The notes under the pieces: model-generated
What the model was told of the DNA's origin: nothing
What the model saw: the letters and a program-made list of their open reading frames with translations, nothing else
Database searches by the model: none
Program-made: the position numbers and the translations under genes
Assembly: GCF_018219455.1 (NCBI RefSeq)
Contig: NZ_CP056122.1
Location: 1,426,001-1,490,000 of the forward strand
Direction: 5' to 3'
DNA length: 64,000 nucleotides
Origin: Moritella sp. 5
Lineage (GTDB): Bacteria > Pseudomonadota > Gammaproteobacteria > Enterobacterales > Moritellaceae
Shown here: piece by piece, positions 1 to 8,747 of the stretch
Layout: each line of letters opens with the position of its first letter
Numbering within the stretch: the stretch's first letter is position 1

Positions 1-2
1 CG

Positions 3-233
3 AAGCAGGATTTGTCAGATGGATATGTTCAAAAACTGACTAACGGTCGTCTTGATAAGTCGCCAAGCATTGCGCCTAATGGCAGCATGGTTATTTACAG
101 CACGGTTGTTAAGGGAAAACAGGTATTATCGTTAGTCTCAATGGATGGGCGCTTTAAAGCGGTTTTACCAGCAAGTGATGGAGAAGTAAAATCACCAGCG
201 TGGTCACCTTTCTTGACATCTAAGAAGAATTAA
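3..233 (+). CDS. tolB: TolB, C-terminal end (partial at the window edge)
   Basis: This is the last 76 codons of the periplasmic beta-propeller protein TolB, part of the Tol-Pal system that keeps the outer membrane attached during division. The frame is open from the first bases of the window, so the gene starts upstream. The visible segment has the blade motifs [12 protein letters not shown] and [15 protein letters not shown] and ends in [10 protein letters not shown], which matches the conserved TolB C-terminus. An internal TTG could be read as a start but would give an incomplete blade. pal follows 20 bp downstream, the usual tolB-pal order. The assignment is secure although only the tail is visible. 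Confidence 0.93.
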   Translation, partial: KQDLSDGYVQKLTNGRLDKSPSIAPNGSMVIYSTVVKGKQVLSLVSMDGRFKAVLPASDGEVKSPAWSPFLTSKKN

Positions 234-253
234 TTATTGATAGGAAAATGAAA

Positions 254-832
254 ATGCAACTAAATAAAATCTTAAAAAGTTTAGTAATTGCGTTACCAAT
301 GCTGACATTGGCTGCATGTAGCTCAACAACGGATACAACTGCAAATGATGCAGTTGAAAGTTCTGCACAACAAACAACAAATGACTCAACGACTAATGCT
401 GAATCAGATCCAACTGTTGTTAGTGGTAGTGATACTGACATCAGTATTGACCCAGTTGAAAATTTAACACCTGAAGAAGTTAAAAAACAAGTAATTGACG
501 AGCTACGTAAACGCCACGTTGTTTACTTTGGTTTTGATCAACAAGCCGTTACTGCAGAGTACGGTGAGTTATTACAAGATCATGCTAATTTCTTAATTGA
601 TAACCCTGAAGTTAAAGTGTTAGTTGAAGGTCATGCCGATGAGCGTGGTACGCCAGGTTACAACATTGCACTAGGCGATCGCCGTGCTGATGCTGTGGTT
701 AAATACCTAACTAACTTAGGTGTTGCTTCAAGCCAAATCTCGACAGTTAGTTATGGTGAAGAGAAGCCTGTAGATACTTCTCATACTCAAGCTGCATTCT
801 CTAAAAATCGACGTGCAGTGCTAGTTTACTAA
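254..832 (+). CDS. pal: Peptidoglycan-associated outer membrane lipoprotein Pal
   Basis: Pal is an outer membrane lipoprotein that binds peptidoglycan and is pulled to the septum by TolB/TolA. The protein has a lipoprotein signal with lipobox LAAC (lipidated Cys22 from this start), a Thr/Ser/Asp-rich linker to about residue 70, and a C-terminal OmpA-like domain with the peptidoglycan-binding segment EGHADERGTPGYNIALGDRRA. I chose ATG 254: the AGGA at 242-245 lies 8 nt before it but only 2 nt before the alternative ATG at 248. At 192 aa it is somewhat longer than E. coli Pal because of the linker. cpoB follows 12 bp later, probably in the same transcript. Confidence 0.96.
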   Translation: MQLNKILKSLVIALPMLTLAACSSTTDTTANDAVESSAQQTTNDSTTNAESDPTVVSGSDTDISIDPVENLTPEEVKKQVIDELRKRHVVYFGFDQQAVTAEYGELLQDHANFLIDNPEVKVLVEGHADERGTPGYNIALGDRRADAVVKYLTNLGVASSQISTVSYGEEKPVDTSHTQAAFSKNRRAVLVY

Positions 833-844
833 GGATTAGTCACC

Positions 845-1630
845 TTGATTCGAATTAATACTAAAACGGCCATGATCATGGCCGTTCTTTATAGTGGTTT
901 CGGGCATGCCGCACCAGCAACAGTATTTGATGTAAATGCAAGTACTGAACCGATGGTAACTAAAAAACAGACTCGTTCTGTTGAGCAACGCTTGACCCGT
1001 ATAGAGAATATCCTCCACGCTCGAACGAGAGCACAATTAGAAACCCAGCAAAGACTTGATCAATTATCAATTGAATTAATGAATTTACAGGGTGCTATCG
1101 AAGAAAGCGAACTAGAACAAGGCAAAATTACGCAACGTCAACGTGATATTCTCAATGATATTGAGCGTATTCGTACCACTCTCGTCGCAAAACCTGTCGT
1201 TCCTGCTGCAATTGATGCAAATATTCTAAATGCAACAAATCAGCCGGTAAATTTGACTGGTAAAGATGCTTATAACTACGCGATCAAATTAATCAAAAAT
1301 GAACGTAAATACGATGAAGCAATTCCTGCGTTACAAAGTTTCATTTCTACGTATCCAGAATCTGAGTTAGCCGCTAATGCACATTATTGGTTAGGTCTGC
1401 TTTTACGTAAAGATAATAAGAATGATGATGCTAAAGCTGAATTTGAGACGATCGTAACTAAGTATCCTACGTCAAATAAACGAGCAGACTCTTTACAAAA
1501 ACTTGGTCAACTCGCTAAGCTATCTGGCTCTAAAAGTGAAGCGAAGCGTTATTTTGAACTCGTGATTAAAGATTATCCAAATGATGCTGTTGCTAAGCTA
1601 GCAAAAAAAGAGCTAGCAGCACTGAAGTAA
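845..1630 (+). CDS. cpoB: Cell division coordinator CpoB (YbgF), TTG start
   Basis: CpoB is a periplasmic TPR protein that links PBP1B activity with Tol-driven outer membrane constriction. The 261-aa product begins at a TTG behind AGGA at 834-837. It has a short secretion signal ending near GHAAPA, an N-terminal coiled-coil segment (roughly residues 40-110, rich in Gln/Glu/Leu heptads) that mediates trimerisation in the family, and C-terminal tetratricopeptide repeats of the form YNYAIKLIKNERKYDEAIPALQSFISTYPES. Gene order tolB-pal-cpoB is the classical one. The only unusual point is the TTG start; no ATG gives a better signal peptide. Confidence 0.93.
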   Translation: MIRINTKTAMIMAVLYSGFGHAAPATVFDVNASTEPMVTKKQTRSVEQRLTRIENILHARTRAQLETQQRLDQLSIELMNLQGAIEESELEQGKITQRQRDILNDIERIRTTLVAKPVVPAAIDANILNATNQPVNLTGKDAYNYAIKLIKNERKYDEAIPALQSFISTYPESELAANAHYWLGLLLRKDNKNDDAKAEFETIVTKYPTSNKRADSLQKLGQLAKLSGSKSEAKRYFELVIKDYPNDAVAKLAKKELAALK

Positions 1631-1750
1631 TATTTTAAGATTGATCAACATTAACGAACTATTGGTTTGTGCTATTTGTCATCTTATTGGCGTTAAACTG
1701 AACGGAATTCAGGGTTTTATCATTGAATTGTGATTCTGAGCAGATTTTAC

Positions 1751-1778
1751 TTGCAGAGTTTTCTGAAAAAAGTATTAT
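1751..1778 (+). promoter_or_regulatory. Candidate promoter of the 17-tRNA array
   Basis: TTGCAG at 1751-1756 and TATTAT at 1773-1778 are separated by 16 bp and followed by GC-rich AGCCGCC, a discriminator typical of stringently controlled stable-RNA promoters. It lies 75 bp before the first tRNA. The rest of the 1631-1853 gap shows no ORF. Inferred from sequence only. Confidence 0.5.
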
Positions 1779-1853
1779 AGCCGCCATCGAGACAGGGGTT
1801 AGCGAAAACAACGTAAGTCGTTTAGTTAATTGATATCTTGATTATAGAATTGT

Positions 1854-1930
<77 letters not shown>

Positions 1931-1959
1931 TTTCTATTACCAATTAATTTGGTATATGT

Positions 1960-2035
1960 GGGTCCTTAGCTCAGTTGGGAGAGCATCGCCCTTACAAGGC
2001 GAGGGTCACTGGTTCAAGCCCAGTAGGACCCACCA
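1960..2035 (+). tRNA. tRNA-Val(TAC), copy 1
   Basis: 76-nt cloverleaf. Acceptor GGGTCCT/AGGACCC, anticodon loop CTTACAA, T-loop TTCAAGC, encoded CCA. All six Val copies look identical by eye. Confidence 0.97.
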
Positions 2036-2079
2036 CATTTAATTACGAACCCTACGTAAGCTAAATGAAAACATATTGT

Positions 2080-2156
<77 letters not shown>

Positions 2157-2187
2157 ATTTGTTCGCTATATAAATAGCAAAATTTGT

Positions 2188-2263
2188 GGGTCCTTAGCTC
2201 AGTTGGGAGAGCATCGCCCTTACAAGGCGAGGGTCACTGGTTCAAGCCCAGTAGGACCCACCA
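2188..2263 (+). tRNA. tRNA-Val(TAC), copy 2
   Basis: 76-nt tRNA with anticodon TAC, same sequence as copy 1, encoded CCA. Confidence 0.97.
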
Positions 2264-2328
2264 CAAATTATTAAGTTTGGTTATATATTTTAAAAATAAA
2301 TAACGAGACTTCATAAAGAAAGTATTTG

Positions 2329-2404
2329 GGGCTGTTAGCTCAGTTGGTAGAGCAGTTGACTTTTAATCAATTGGTCGAAGGTTCAAATCCTTCACAGCCC
2401 ACCA
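2329..2404 (+). tRNA. tRNA-Lys(TTT), copy 1
   Basis: 76-nt tRNA. Acceptor GGGCTGT/ACAGCCC, anticodon loop CTTTTAA, T-loop TTCAAAT, encoded CCA. First gene of the first repeat unit. Confidence 0.97.
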
Positions 2405-2441
2405 CTTTCTTTAGTTCTGATAAAAGAACACACAGCATTGT

Positions 2442-2518
<77 letters not shown>

Positions 2519-2558
2519 GTTATAACGATAGATACAACTATCGCTAAATAAATATCGT

Positions 2559-2634
2559 GGGTCCTTAGCTCAGTTGGGAGAGCATCGCCCTTACAAGGCG
2601 AGGGTCACTGGTTCAAGCCCAGTAGGACCCACCA
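2559..2634 (+). tRNA. tRNA-Val(TAC), copy 3
   Basis: 76-nt tRNA, anticodon TAC, same sequence as the other Val copies. Confidence 0.97.
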
Positions 2635-2656
2635 CTATTTATAAAGAAAGAATTTG

Positions 2657-2732
2657 GGGCTGTTAGCTCAGTTGGTAGAGCAGTTGACTTTTAATCAATT
2701 GGTCGAAGGTTCAAATCCTTCACAGCCCACCA
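2657..2732 (+). tRNA. tRNA-Lys(TTT), copy 2
   Basis: 76-nt tRNA identical to Lys copy 1, starting the second repeat unit. Confidence 0.97.
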
Positions 2733-2768
2733 CTTTCTTTAGTTCTAATAAAGAACACACAGCATTGT

Positions 2769-2845
<77 letters not shown>

Positions 2846-2885
2846 GTTATAACGATAGATACAACTATCGCTAAATAAATATCGT

Positions 2886-2961
2886 GGGTCCTTAGCTCAG
2901 TTGGGAGAGCATCGCCCTTACAAGGCGAGGGTCACTGGTTCAAGCCCAGTAGGACCCACCA
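2886..2961 (+). tRNA. tRNA-Val(TAC), copy 4
   Basis: 76-nt tRNA, anticodon TAC, exactly 327 bp after copy 3. Confidence 0.97.
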
Positions 2962-2983
2962 CTATTTATAAAGAAAGAATTTG

Positions 2984-3059
2984 GGGCTGTTAGCTCAGTT
3001 GGTAGAGCAGTTGACTTTTAATCAATTGGTCGAAGGTTCAAATCCTTCACAGCCCACCA
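2984..3059 (+). tRNA. tRNA-Lys(TTT), copy 3
   Basis: 76-nt tRNA, anticodon TTT, 327 bp after Lys copy 2. Confidence 0.97.
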
Positions 3060-3095
3060 CTTTCTTTAGTTCTAATAAAGAACACACAGCATTGT

Positions 3096-3172
<77 letters not shown>

Positions 3173-3212
3173 GTTATAACGATAGATACAACTATCGCTA
3201 AATAAATATCGT

Positions 3213-3288
3213 GGGTCCTTAGCTCAGTTGGGAGAGCATCGCCCTTACAAGGCGAGGGTCACTGGTTCAAGCCCAGTAGGACCCACCA
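3213..3288 (+). tRNA. tRNA-Val(TAC), copy 5
   Basis: 76-nt tRNA, anticodon TAC, 327 bp after copy 4. Confidence 0.97.
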
Positions 3289-3310
3289 CTATTTATAAAG
3301 AAAGAATTTG

Positions 3311-3386
3311 GGGCTGTTAGCTCAGTTGGTAGAGCAGTTGACTTTTAATCAATTGGTCGAAGGTTCAAATCCTTCACAGCCCACCA
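3311..3386 (+). tRNA. tRNA-Lys(TTT), copy 4
   Basis: 76-nt tRNA, anticodon TTT, 327 bp after copy 3. Confidence 0.97.
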
Positions 3387-3422
3387 CTTTCTTTAGTTCT
3401 AATAAAGAACACACAGCATTGT

Positions 3423-3499
<77 letters not shown>

Positions 3500-3539
3500 G
3501 TTATAACGATAGATACAACTATCGCTAAATAAATATCGT

Positions 3540-3615
3540 GGGTCCTTAGCTCAGTTGGGAGAGCATCGCCCTTACAAGGCGAGGGTCACTGGTTCAAGCC
3601 CAGTAGGACCCACCA
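3540..3615 (+). tRNA. tRNA-Val(TAC), copy 6
   Basis: 76-nt tRNA, anticodon TAC. The repeat periodicity ends right after it. Confidence 0.97.
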
Positions 3616-3696
3616 CTTATTATTGTTGTTATATGTCCTAACATAAACAGCGAAACTTCTATTTAAGGAATCCTTAATAGAAGCAGTAAAAGTAAA

Positions 3697-3772
3697 GGGC
3701 TGTTAGCTCAGTTGGTAGAGCAGTTGACTTTTAATCAATTGGTCGAAGGTTCAAATCCTTCACAGCCCACCA
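3697..3772 (+). tRNA. tRNA-Lys(TTT), copy 5, last of the array
   Basis: 76-nt tRNA, anticodon TTT. It follows an 81-nt spacer unlike those in the repeat units; that spacer has its own hairpin (AAGGAATCCTT). The terminator lies 45 nt further on. Confidence 0.97.
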
Positions 3773-3816
3773 CTTTACTTATCTTTATAAGATAAAGAGT
3801 AGAATAAGAATAAAAC

Positions 3817-3847
3817 AAAAAAGCCTCGCTATTAGCGAGGCTTTTTT
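3817..3847 (+). terminator. Rho-independent terminator of the tRNA array
   Basis: Stem AAGCCTCGC / GCGAGGCTT with loop TATTA, preceded by an A-run and followed by a T-run. Strong classical structure. Confidence 0.93.
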
Positions 3848-3875
3848 GTATGTGTCGAAAAAAAATCACGCTAAA

Positions 3876-3905
3876 TTACGTTTTCATGACAATGCCATGT
3901 ATAAT
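3876..3905 (+). promoter_or_regulatory. Candidate nadA promoter
   Basis: A perfect TATAAT at 3900-3905 lies 18 bp after a weak -35 TTACGT (3876-3881), about 40 bp before the nadA start and just after the tRNA terminator. No NadR-type operator was recognised. Confidence 0.5.
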
Positions 3906-3943
3906 ACGCGAAGATAAATTTTTTGAGCTCTGAGTAATTAGCT

Positions 3944-4972
3944 ATGATTCCCAATGTAGTAGAAATGGAATATCCATTCCCAAAAAAACCAGTTCCGTTA
4001 TCGGCACAAGAAAAACTGGATTATAAAGCACGTATCAAACAGCTTTTAAAAGAAAAAGATGCAGTATTAATTGCACACTATTATACAGATCCTGAAATTC
4101 AAGCGCTTGCAGAAGAGACAGGCGGTTGTGTTGCTGATTCTTTGGAAATGGCTCGCTTTGGGAACAATCACCCAGCTAAAACGCTAATCATTGCCGGTGT
4201 TCGTTTCATGGGGGAAACGGCAAAGATCTTAGCTCCAAGCAAACGTATCATCATGCCTGCATTAGAGGCAACTTGTTCATTAGACCTAGGTTGTCCTGTT
4301 GAAGAGTTCTCGGCATTCTGTGATGCACATCCTGATCATACCGTTGTGGTATATGCAAATACATCAGCAGCCGTTAAAGCGCGCGCTGACTGGATTGTCA
4401 CATCAAGTATTGCGCTGGATGTAGTCGATCACCTTGATAGTGATGGCCAAAAATTAATTTGGGGTCCCGATCGCCATTTGGGTGCTTGGATTGAAAAACA
4501 AACTGGCGCAAAAATGGTTCGCTGGCAGGGTGCTTGTATCGTCCATGATGAATTTAAAGCATCAGCATTAAAACGCTTGAAAGAAGAAAACCCAGACGCA
4601 GCGATCCTAGTTCATCCTGAGTCACCTGCCGATGTAATCGAACTTGCAGATGCGGTTGGTTCAACGAGCCAATTGATTAAAGCGGCAAAAGAACTACCAC
4701 AACAAAAATTGATTGTTGCTACGGATAAAGGTATTTTCTTTAAGATGCAACAAGCGTGTCCTGAAAAAGAAATGATTGCTGCTCCAACTGGTGGTAATGG
4801 CGCGAGTTGTCGTAGTTGTGCAATGTGTCCTTGGATGGGCATGAATGGCCTAAAAACGATTGAAGATTCATTGGTTAATGATGAAGGGCATGAAATTTTT
4901 GTTGATGAAGAAATTCGTGTTAAAGCGCTTATTCCATTAGAACGTATGTTGAACTTTAACGTATCAAACTAA
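3944..4972 (+). CDS. nadA: Quinolinate synthase A
   Basis: NadA condenses iminoaspartate (from NadB) with dihydroxyacetone phosphate to give quinolinate in de novo NAD synthesis, using an oxygen-sensitive [4Fe-4S] cluster. The 342-aa product has the family length and the cysteine segments expected for cluster binding: Cys in [12 protein letters not shown], in [11 protein letters not shown] and in CRSCAMCPW near the C-terminus, plus the substrate segment [14 protein letters not shown]. It is read as a single gene between its own promoter-like sequence and a terminator. The position after a Lys/Val tRNA cluster downstream of cpoB is the same as in E. coli. Confidence 0.97.
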   Translation: MIPNVVEMEYPFPKKPVPLSAQEKLDYKARIKQLLKEKDAVLIAHYYTDPEIQALAEETGGCVADSLEMARFGNNHPAKTLIIAGVRFMGETAKILAPSKRIIMPALEATCSLDLGCPVEEFSAFCDAHPDHTVVVYANTSAAVKARADWIVTSSIALDVVDHLDSDGQKLIWGPDRHLGAWIEKQTGAKMVRWQGACIVHDEFKASALKRLKEENPDAAILVHPESPADVIELADAVGSTSQLIKAAKELPQQKLIVATDKGIFFKMQQACPEKEMIAAPTGGNGASCRSCAMCPWMGMNGLKTIEDSLVNDEGHEIFVDEEIRVKALIPLERMLNFNVSN

Positions 4973-4993
4973 GCGTTAATAAACATTAACGAA

Positions 4994-5027
4994 TTAAGCC
5001 TGAATGCTTTTGCTTCAGGCTTTTTTT
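4994..5027 (+). terminator. Terminator after nadA
   Basis: Stem AAGCCTGAA / CTTCAGGCTT with a loop of about 8 nt and a run of seven T. It separates nadA from the convergent ComEA-like gene. Confidence 0.88.
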
Positions 5028-5057
5028 ATCGCTAAAAATCGTATTTAGACTTGTTTA

Positions 5058-5444
5058 TTAGTCTGTTACACTAATTTTTCCCGCTAACTTTGCCACTGTT
5101 ATCTTTCCTATCCCATTCACACTCACTAAGTCTGTTATTGCGCTAAATTCCCCGTTAAGCTCACGCCATTGGATTATTTGCACTGCCTTATATTTTCCTA
5201 TACCAGGTAAAGCAGTAAGCTCTAGCTCATTCGCGGTATTAATATTTAATGGCATTAATGATGTGTCACGTGAAATTGATGAGTGACTGAGATCAAAAGC
5301 GGTCGTTTCTGTTGGTGTGATGACTGCATGCTCATTATTCATATTAGAAAGCATTTTGACTTGTTCTGCATTTGCTTGCGGTAAAATAAATAAAGGTGCA
5401 GTAACTGCGACATATAGCGCTAAGCGAGTAATTTTTTTCAACAT
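5058..5444 (-). CDS. ComEA-family helix-hairpin-helix protein, secreted
   Basis: A 128-aa protein with a cleavable signal peptide (LYVAVTAPLFILPQANA) and a C-terminal domain of two helix-hairpin-helix motifs (LNINTANELELTALPGIGKYKAVQIIQW and FSAITDLVSVNGIGKITVAKL), the ComEA arrangement. ComEA-type proteins bind double-stranded DNA in the periplasm during natural transformation; short proteins of this class occur singly in many marine gammaproteobacteria. The start has a good AAGGAA ribosome site. No other competence gene adjoins it, so a role in DNA uptake is plausible but unproven. A spacer of about 45 residues separates the signal from the HhH domain. Confidence 0.85.
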   Translation of the reverse strand: MLKKITRLALYVAVTAPLFILPQANAEQVKMLSNMNNEHAVITPTETTAFDLSHSSISRDTSLMPLNINTANELELTALPGIGKYKAVQIIQWRELNGEFSAITDLVSVNGIGKITVAKLAGKISVTD

Positions 5445-5633
5445 TGATATTCCTTCATAGTCATGATGATATTGTATGTTCAGAATAAATTGTAGTGTGA
5501 TTTTACATTGTTGTTACCCGCTAAGTAGCTTGTTGTGCGAGCTATCACATGCTTATAGAGGAAGTTATACGGGTGCTCAAATTGTCAGTATTAGGACAGT
5601 AGTAGGGATCTGAAAGGGGGATATTAAGAAGAA

Positions 5634-5674
5634 GCACAGTATTTAATTAATACCTTTTTAATTAAATACTGTGC
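5634..5674. repeat. Perfect 17-bp hairpin downstream of yciB
   Basis: The arms 5634-5650 and 5658-5674 are exact reverse complements (starting GCACAGTATT) around a 7-nt loop. It lies between the 3' end of yciB and the 5' end of the ComEA-like gene, both on the minus strand. No long T-run follows on either strand, so it may be a weak terminator, an mRNA stabiliser or a protein-binding palindrome. Confidence 0.8.
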
Positions 5675-5702
5675 CAGATATAACTATTTTTCTTACTTAA
5701 GC

Positions 5703-6248
5703 TTATTTGTTATCGCTGTTTTCTTTAGGCATATAACGGTAGAGATAAATGACGGTTAATATCGTAAAAGCTAACATGATACCCAGAACGCCAAAGACTT
5801 TAAAATCAACCCATAACTCTTCTGACATGTTAAACGCAATGTAGTGATTTAAGCCAGCAAGCGAGAGGAAGAATATTGACCATGCTGCGTTCACGCGTGA
5901 CCACACAAACTCAGGTAAAACCATTTCTTTACCTAACATCTTTTTAAGTAAATTTTGTTTGAAGCCATATTGGCTAACCAATAAAACAATTGAAAATAGG
6001 CAGTAAATAATAGTTACTTTCCATTTAATAAAACTCGAATCTTGCGTAAATAAGGTAATACCACCAAACACGGTCACCATAGCAAACGTGATTAATTGCA
6101 TTTTTTCAACTTTACGGTATTTATACCAGCTAAAGAGTAATGTACATGCAGTTACTGCGATTAATGCTGCAGTTGCGGAATAAATATCGTACATTTTATA
6201 AATAACGAAAAAGACGATCAGAGGAATAAATTCATTAAATTGTTTCAT
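5703..6248 (-). CDS. yciB: Inner membrane-spanning protein YciB (septation protein A family)
   Basis: A 181-aa integral membrane protein with five to six hydrophobic segments, starting MKQFNEFIPLIVFFVIYKMYDIYSATAA, which is the signature N-terminus of the YciB/IspZ family. Family members affect envelope integrity and septation, and E. coli YciB interacts with cell division proteins; the molecular activity is unsettled. The internal motif FVWSRVNAAWSIFF is also conserved. It stands alone, with the POT transporter upstream behind a terminator. Length matches the family (about 180 aa). Confidence 0.92.
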   Translation of the reverse strand: MKQFNEFIPLIVFFVIYKMYDIYSATAALIAVTACTLLFSWYKYRKVEKMQLITFAMVTVFGGITLFTQDSSFIKWKVTIIYCLFSIVLLVSQYGFKQNLLKKMLGKEMVLPEFVWSRVNAAWSIFFLSLAGLNHYIAFNMSEELWVDFKVFGVLGIMLAFTILTVIYLYRYMPKENSDNK

Positions 6249-6306
6249 AAAACTTTTGGCTCACGGCTAACGATTTAATCCAGTTTATCACGAAAATCAC
6301 AGATAT

Positions 6307-6338
6307 AAAAAAACAGCCTCATGATGAGGCTGTTTTTA
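6307..6338 (-). terminator. Terminator of the peptide transporter gene
   Basis: Stem AACAGCCTC / GAGGCTGTT flanked by A- and T-runs on both sides, so it could act in both directions. On the minus strand it follows the POT gene 27 bp after its stop. Confidence 0.85.
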
Positions 6339-6364
6339 CATTTATTTAAATTAGATTTTCAGTA

Positions 6365-7813
6365 TTAAGCTGTTGCTGCAACTGGTTTTTGATTCGTCGT
6401 TTCTTCTTGCGTAATAACTTGACCTTCTGCGCCGTGCATCCAGTAAATTAGCTTGCGTGCTGATGCAAATAGGATCAGAGATGAAATCACAGCTGCTATT
6501 GCAATACCGCCAAAGATAGCCATTGGACCTGCTTCACCAATTTGCGCGCCAATCATACCAGCCACTTTATTTGCAATGGCGTTAAAGCCAAACCATGCGC
6601 CCATCATCAGTGATGCTAAGCGTAATGGTGCTAATTTAGTGATCATAGATAGACCGATTGGAGAAAGACATAATTCACCCATAGTATGGAAGAAGTACGC
6701 TCCAACTAACCAGTACATGCTTGTTTTAACGGTTAAGTCGCCACCTTGCTCTAATGTTGCAAAGATCATGAACATAAAACCAATCGCTAACATTAATAAT
6801 GCCATTGCAAATTTAACGGGTGATGTCGGCTCTTTCGGGCCCATTTTCATCCAGATCATACTTACGATCGGTGCAAAGGTAATAATAAAGAATGGATTTA
6901 ATGATTGGAACCAAGCAACAGGGACTTCAAAACCACCAATCATACGGTCTGTATAATCATTTGCGTAAAGGTTCATTAGACCACCGGCTTGTTCGAAACC
7001 AGCCCAGAAAATGATAACAAATAGTCCTAAAATTAAGATAACTTTTATACGATCAACTTCGATGGCCGTTAGTGTTGGCTTTTTACCTTTATTAGCAGTC
7101 AATTCTTTCTTCGCTGCAGCTTCAATACCAATATTACCTAAGTATTTATTAGCGAATAATTTTTGTAAGACAACGCTAAGTACCATAGCGATACCAGACA
7201 TTAAGAAGCCATATTTGTAATTGCCGGTGTAAACAACGACAGCACCAACAAGGATACCAGACAAGAAAGCACCAATATTAATGCCCATGTAGAAGATAGT
7301 GAATGCACCATCACGACGATTATCGCCTTCTTCATACAGGTCACCAACCATAGTGGAGATGTTTGGCTTGAACAGGCCATTACCAGCGATGATGAATGCA
7401 AGGCCTAAATAAAGCCCAGCAGTAGGGCTGAGTGATAACGCTTCTACTGGTACGAATAATGCGAATTGGCCTAATGCCATTAATACGCCACCAATTAAGA
7501 CACTTTTACGTTGTCCTAGGAAGTTATCTGCTAACCAGCCTCCAATGAGAGGAGTGATGTAAACTAAACCTGTGTATGTACCATAAAGAGAAAGCGCATC
7601 TGCTTGACTCCAACCTAAACCTGGAAGACCAGTTTGATAATTAGGATCGGTTAATAATGCAGCCGCTTGCTGGTCTTGGGTTATTGAAACAAGGAAGATA
7701 ACGAGAATTGCACGCATGCCATAATAACTAAAGCGTTCCATCATTTCTGTACTGAATAAAAGGAATAAACCTTTTGGGTGACCCATAAATGTATCTGAAT
7801 TATTAGGATTCAT
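6365..7813 (-). CDS. POT/PTR-family peptide:proton symporter (Dtp-like)
   Basis: A 482-aa major facilitator protein of the proton-dependent oligopeptide transporter family, which imports di- and tripeptides. It has the POT motif ExxERFSYY near residue 25, the GGWLADNFLGQRK loop after TM2, the FYMGINIGAFLS segment and about 14 membrane spans. AGGCGA lies 6 nt before the ATG. Whether it matches DtpA, DtpB or another paralogue cannot be decided by eye, so no symbol is given. It is transcribed alone, divergently from rfaH. Confidence 0.9.
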   Translation of the reverse strand: MNPNNSDTFMGHPKGLFLLFSTEMMERFSYYGMRAILVIFLVSITQDQQAAALLTDPNYQTGLPGLGWSQADALSLYGTYTGLVYITPLIGGWLADNFLGQRKSVLIGGVLMALGQFALFVPVEALSLSPTAGLYLGLAFIIAGNGLFKPNISTMVGDLYEEGDNRRDGAFTIFYMGINIGAFLSGILVGAVVVYTGNYKYGFLMSGIAMVLSVVLQKLFANKYLGNIGIEAAAKKELTANKGKKPTLTAIEVDRIKVILILGLFVIIFWAGFEQAGGLMNLYANDYTDRMIGGFEVPVAWFQSLNPFFIITFAPIVSMIWMKMGPKEPTSPVKFAMALLMLAIGFMFMIFATLEQGGDLTVKTSMYWLVGAYFFHTMGELCLSPIGLSMITKLAPLRLASLMMGAWFGFNAIANKVAGMIGAQIGEAGPMAIFGGIAIAAVISSLILFASARKLIYWMHGAEGQVITQEETTNQKPVAATA

Positions 7814-8137
7814 AATATCGCCTGTTTTGTATTTGTTTTTATATTTGTTTTTATATTTATAATTTTATGCTGATAAACTATCCATTATCAGGTTATTCAT
7901 TCTTTTATATCCCTTTTACTAGTTGTTAACAAGCGTAAAAACCAATTATAAGAGGTCTGTCAACATAATCAGAGTATTTGTTCTATCCTTGTTTCGCGGG
8001 TGTTAACTGCATGTTGCCCTTGTTGTTGTTTATGGTTGTTATATATGCATTTAATTCAGATTTTAATTTAGACTTTAATTTAATATTTTTTGACGTAATA
8101 TTAGAGGCGTTATCATGTTTAGGATTATCAAGTTTAA
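7814..8137. other. Divergent intergenic region with AT-rich short repeats
   Basis: This 324-bp region between the POT gene and rfaH must contain both promoters. At 7830-7860 a 12-bp motif (TATTTGTTTTTA) occurs twice in tandem plus a partial third copy; around 8047-8090 another AT-rich run repeats TTTAATTTA-like words. I see no clear operator. A 72-codon frame here overlaps the rfaH start and looks non-coding. Confidence 0.6.
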
Positions 8138-8647
8138 ATGATGGAAACCAAAAAAGAGTGGTACTTACTGTACTGCAAAGGAAAGGAAGAAGTTAGAGCA
8201 CAGGTTAATCTTAAAAATCAAGGTATTGAAAGCTTTTATCCAACGATGAAAATGGAAAAAAAAGTACGCAGTAAACTTGTATATAAAGATGTGGTTATTT
8301 TTCCTAATTATTTATTTGTTGAAATTGACACGCTGGCGGCTAATTTCAATAGTATTCGTTCTACCCGTGGGGTTATTGATTTTGTTAAGTGCGGTAAACA
8401 TTATACCAAAGTACCTGCTAACTTGGTTGCGGAGCTAAAAGAAAAACAACAATGCCGAGATAAACCTGAAATTGAAGTCACCTTATTTACCGAAGGCGAA
8501 AAAGTGATTATTCAGGACGGTGCTTTTAAAGGTATTGAGGCTATTTATCAATGCAAAGATGGATTAGAACGTTCAATGCTGTTGATTAACTTAATCAACA
8601 ACACGACGACAATGAGTGTTGCTAACGCTGAGATCAAAAATAAATAA
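8138..8647 (+). CDS. rfaH: Transcription antitermination protein RfaH
   Basis: RfaH is a NusG paralogue that loads on RNA polymerase at ops sites and promotes expression of long operons such as LPS, capsule and secreted protein operons. The 169-aa protein begins EWYLLYCKGKEEVRAQVNLKNQGIESFYP and contains VIFPNYLFVEID and STRGVIDFVKCG, all characteristic of the RfaH NGN domain; residues from about 115 form the fold-switching KOW domain. Two adjacent ATG codons (8138, 8141) could start it. I found no ops element in this window, so its targets lie elsewhere. Confidence 0.93.
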   Translation: MMETKKEWYLLYCKGKEEVRAQVNLKNQGIESFYPTMKMEKKVRSKLVYKDVVIFPNYLFVEIDTLAANFNSIRSTRGVIDFVKCGKHYTKVPANLVAELKEKQQCRDKPEIEVTLFTEGEKVIIQDGAFKGIEAIYQCKDGLERSMLLINLINNTTTMSVANAEIKNK

Positions 8648-8701
8648 GGACAATAAACAAGAAAAATAAATCAGAAAACCAGCTGTAATTCAGCATAAGC
8701 C

Positions 8702-8726
8702 CAGCCTTATTGTTTAGATAAGGCTG
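8702..8726 (+). terminator. Hairpin terminator after rfaH
   Basis: Stem CAGCCTTAT / ATAAGGCTG with a 7-nt loop, followed by a T-rich tract (CTTTCTATATCCCTTCTTTT). It lies between the convergent rfaH and pilin genes. Confidence 0.6.
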
Positions 8727-8747
8727 CTTTCTATATCCCTTCTTTTA

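Noticed and set aside
6453-6956. 167-codon frame on the plus strand
   Set aside because: It is antisense to the POT transporter gene, which has clear family motifs; the frame has no recognisable features.
7978-8196. 72-codon frame before rfaH
   Set aside because: It overlaps the rfaH start in another frame, is AT-driven hydrophobic sequence and has no ribosome site.
8138-8647. Reading the RfaH-like gene as nusG
   Set aside because: The N-terminal sequence and size match RfaH, and NusG would be expected beside secE and the rpl genes.
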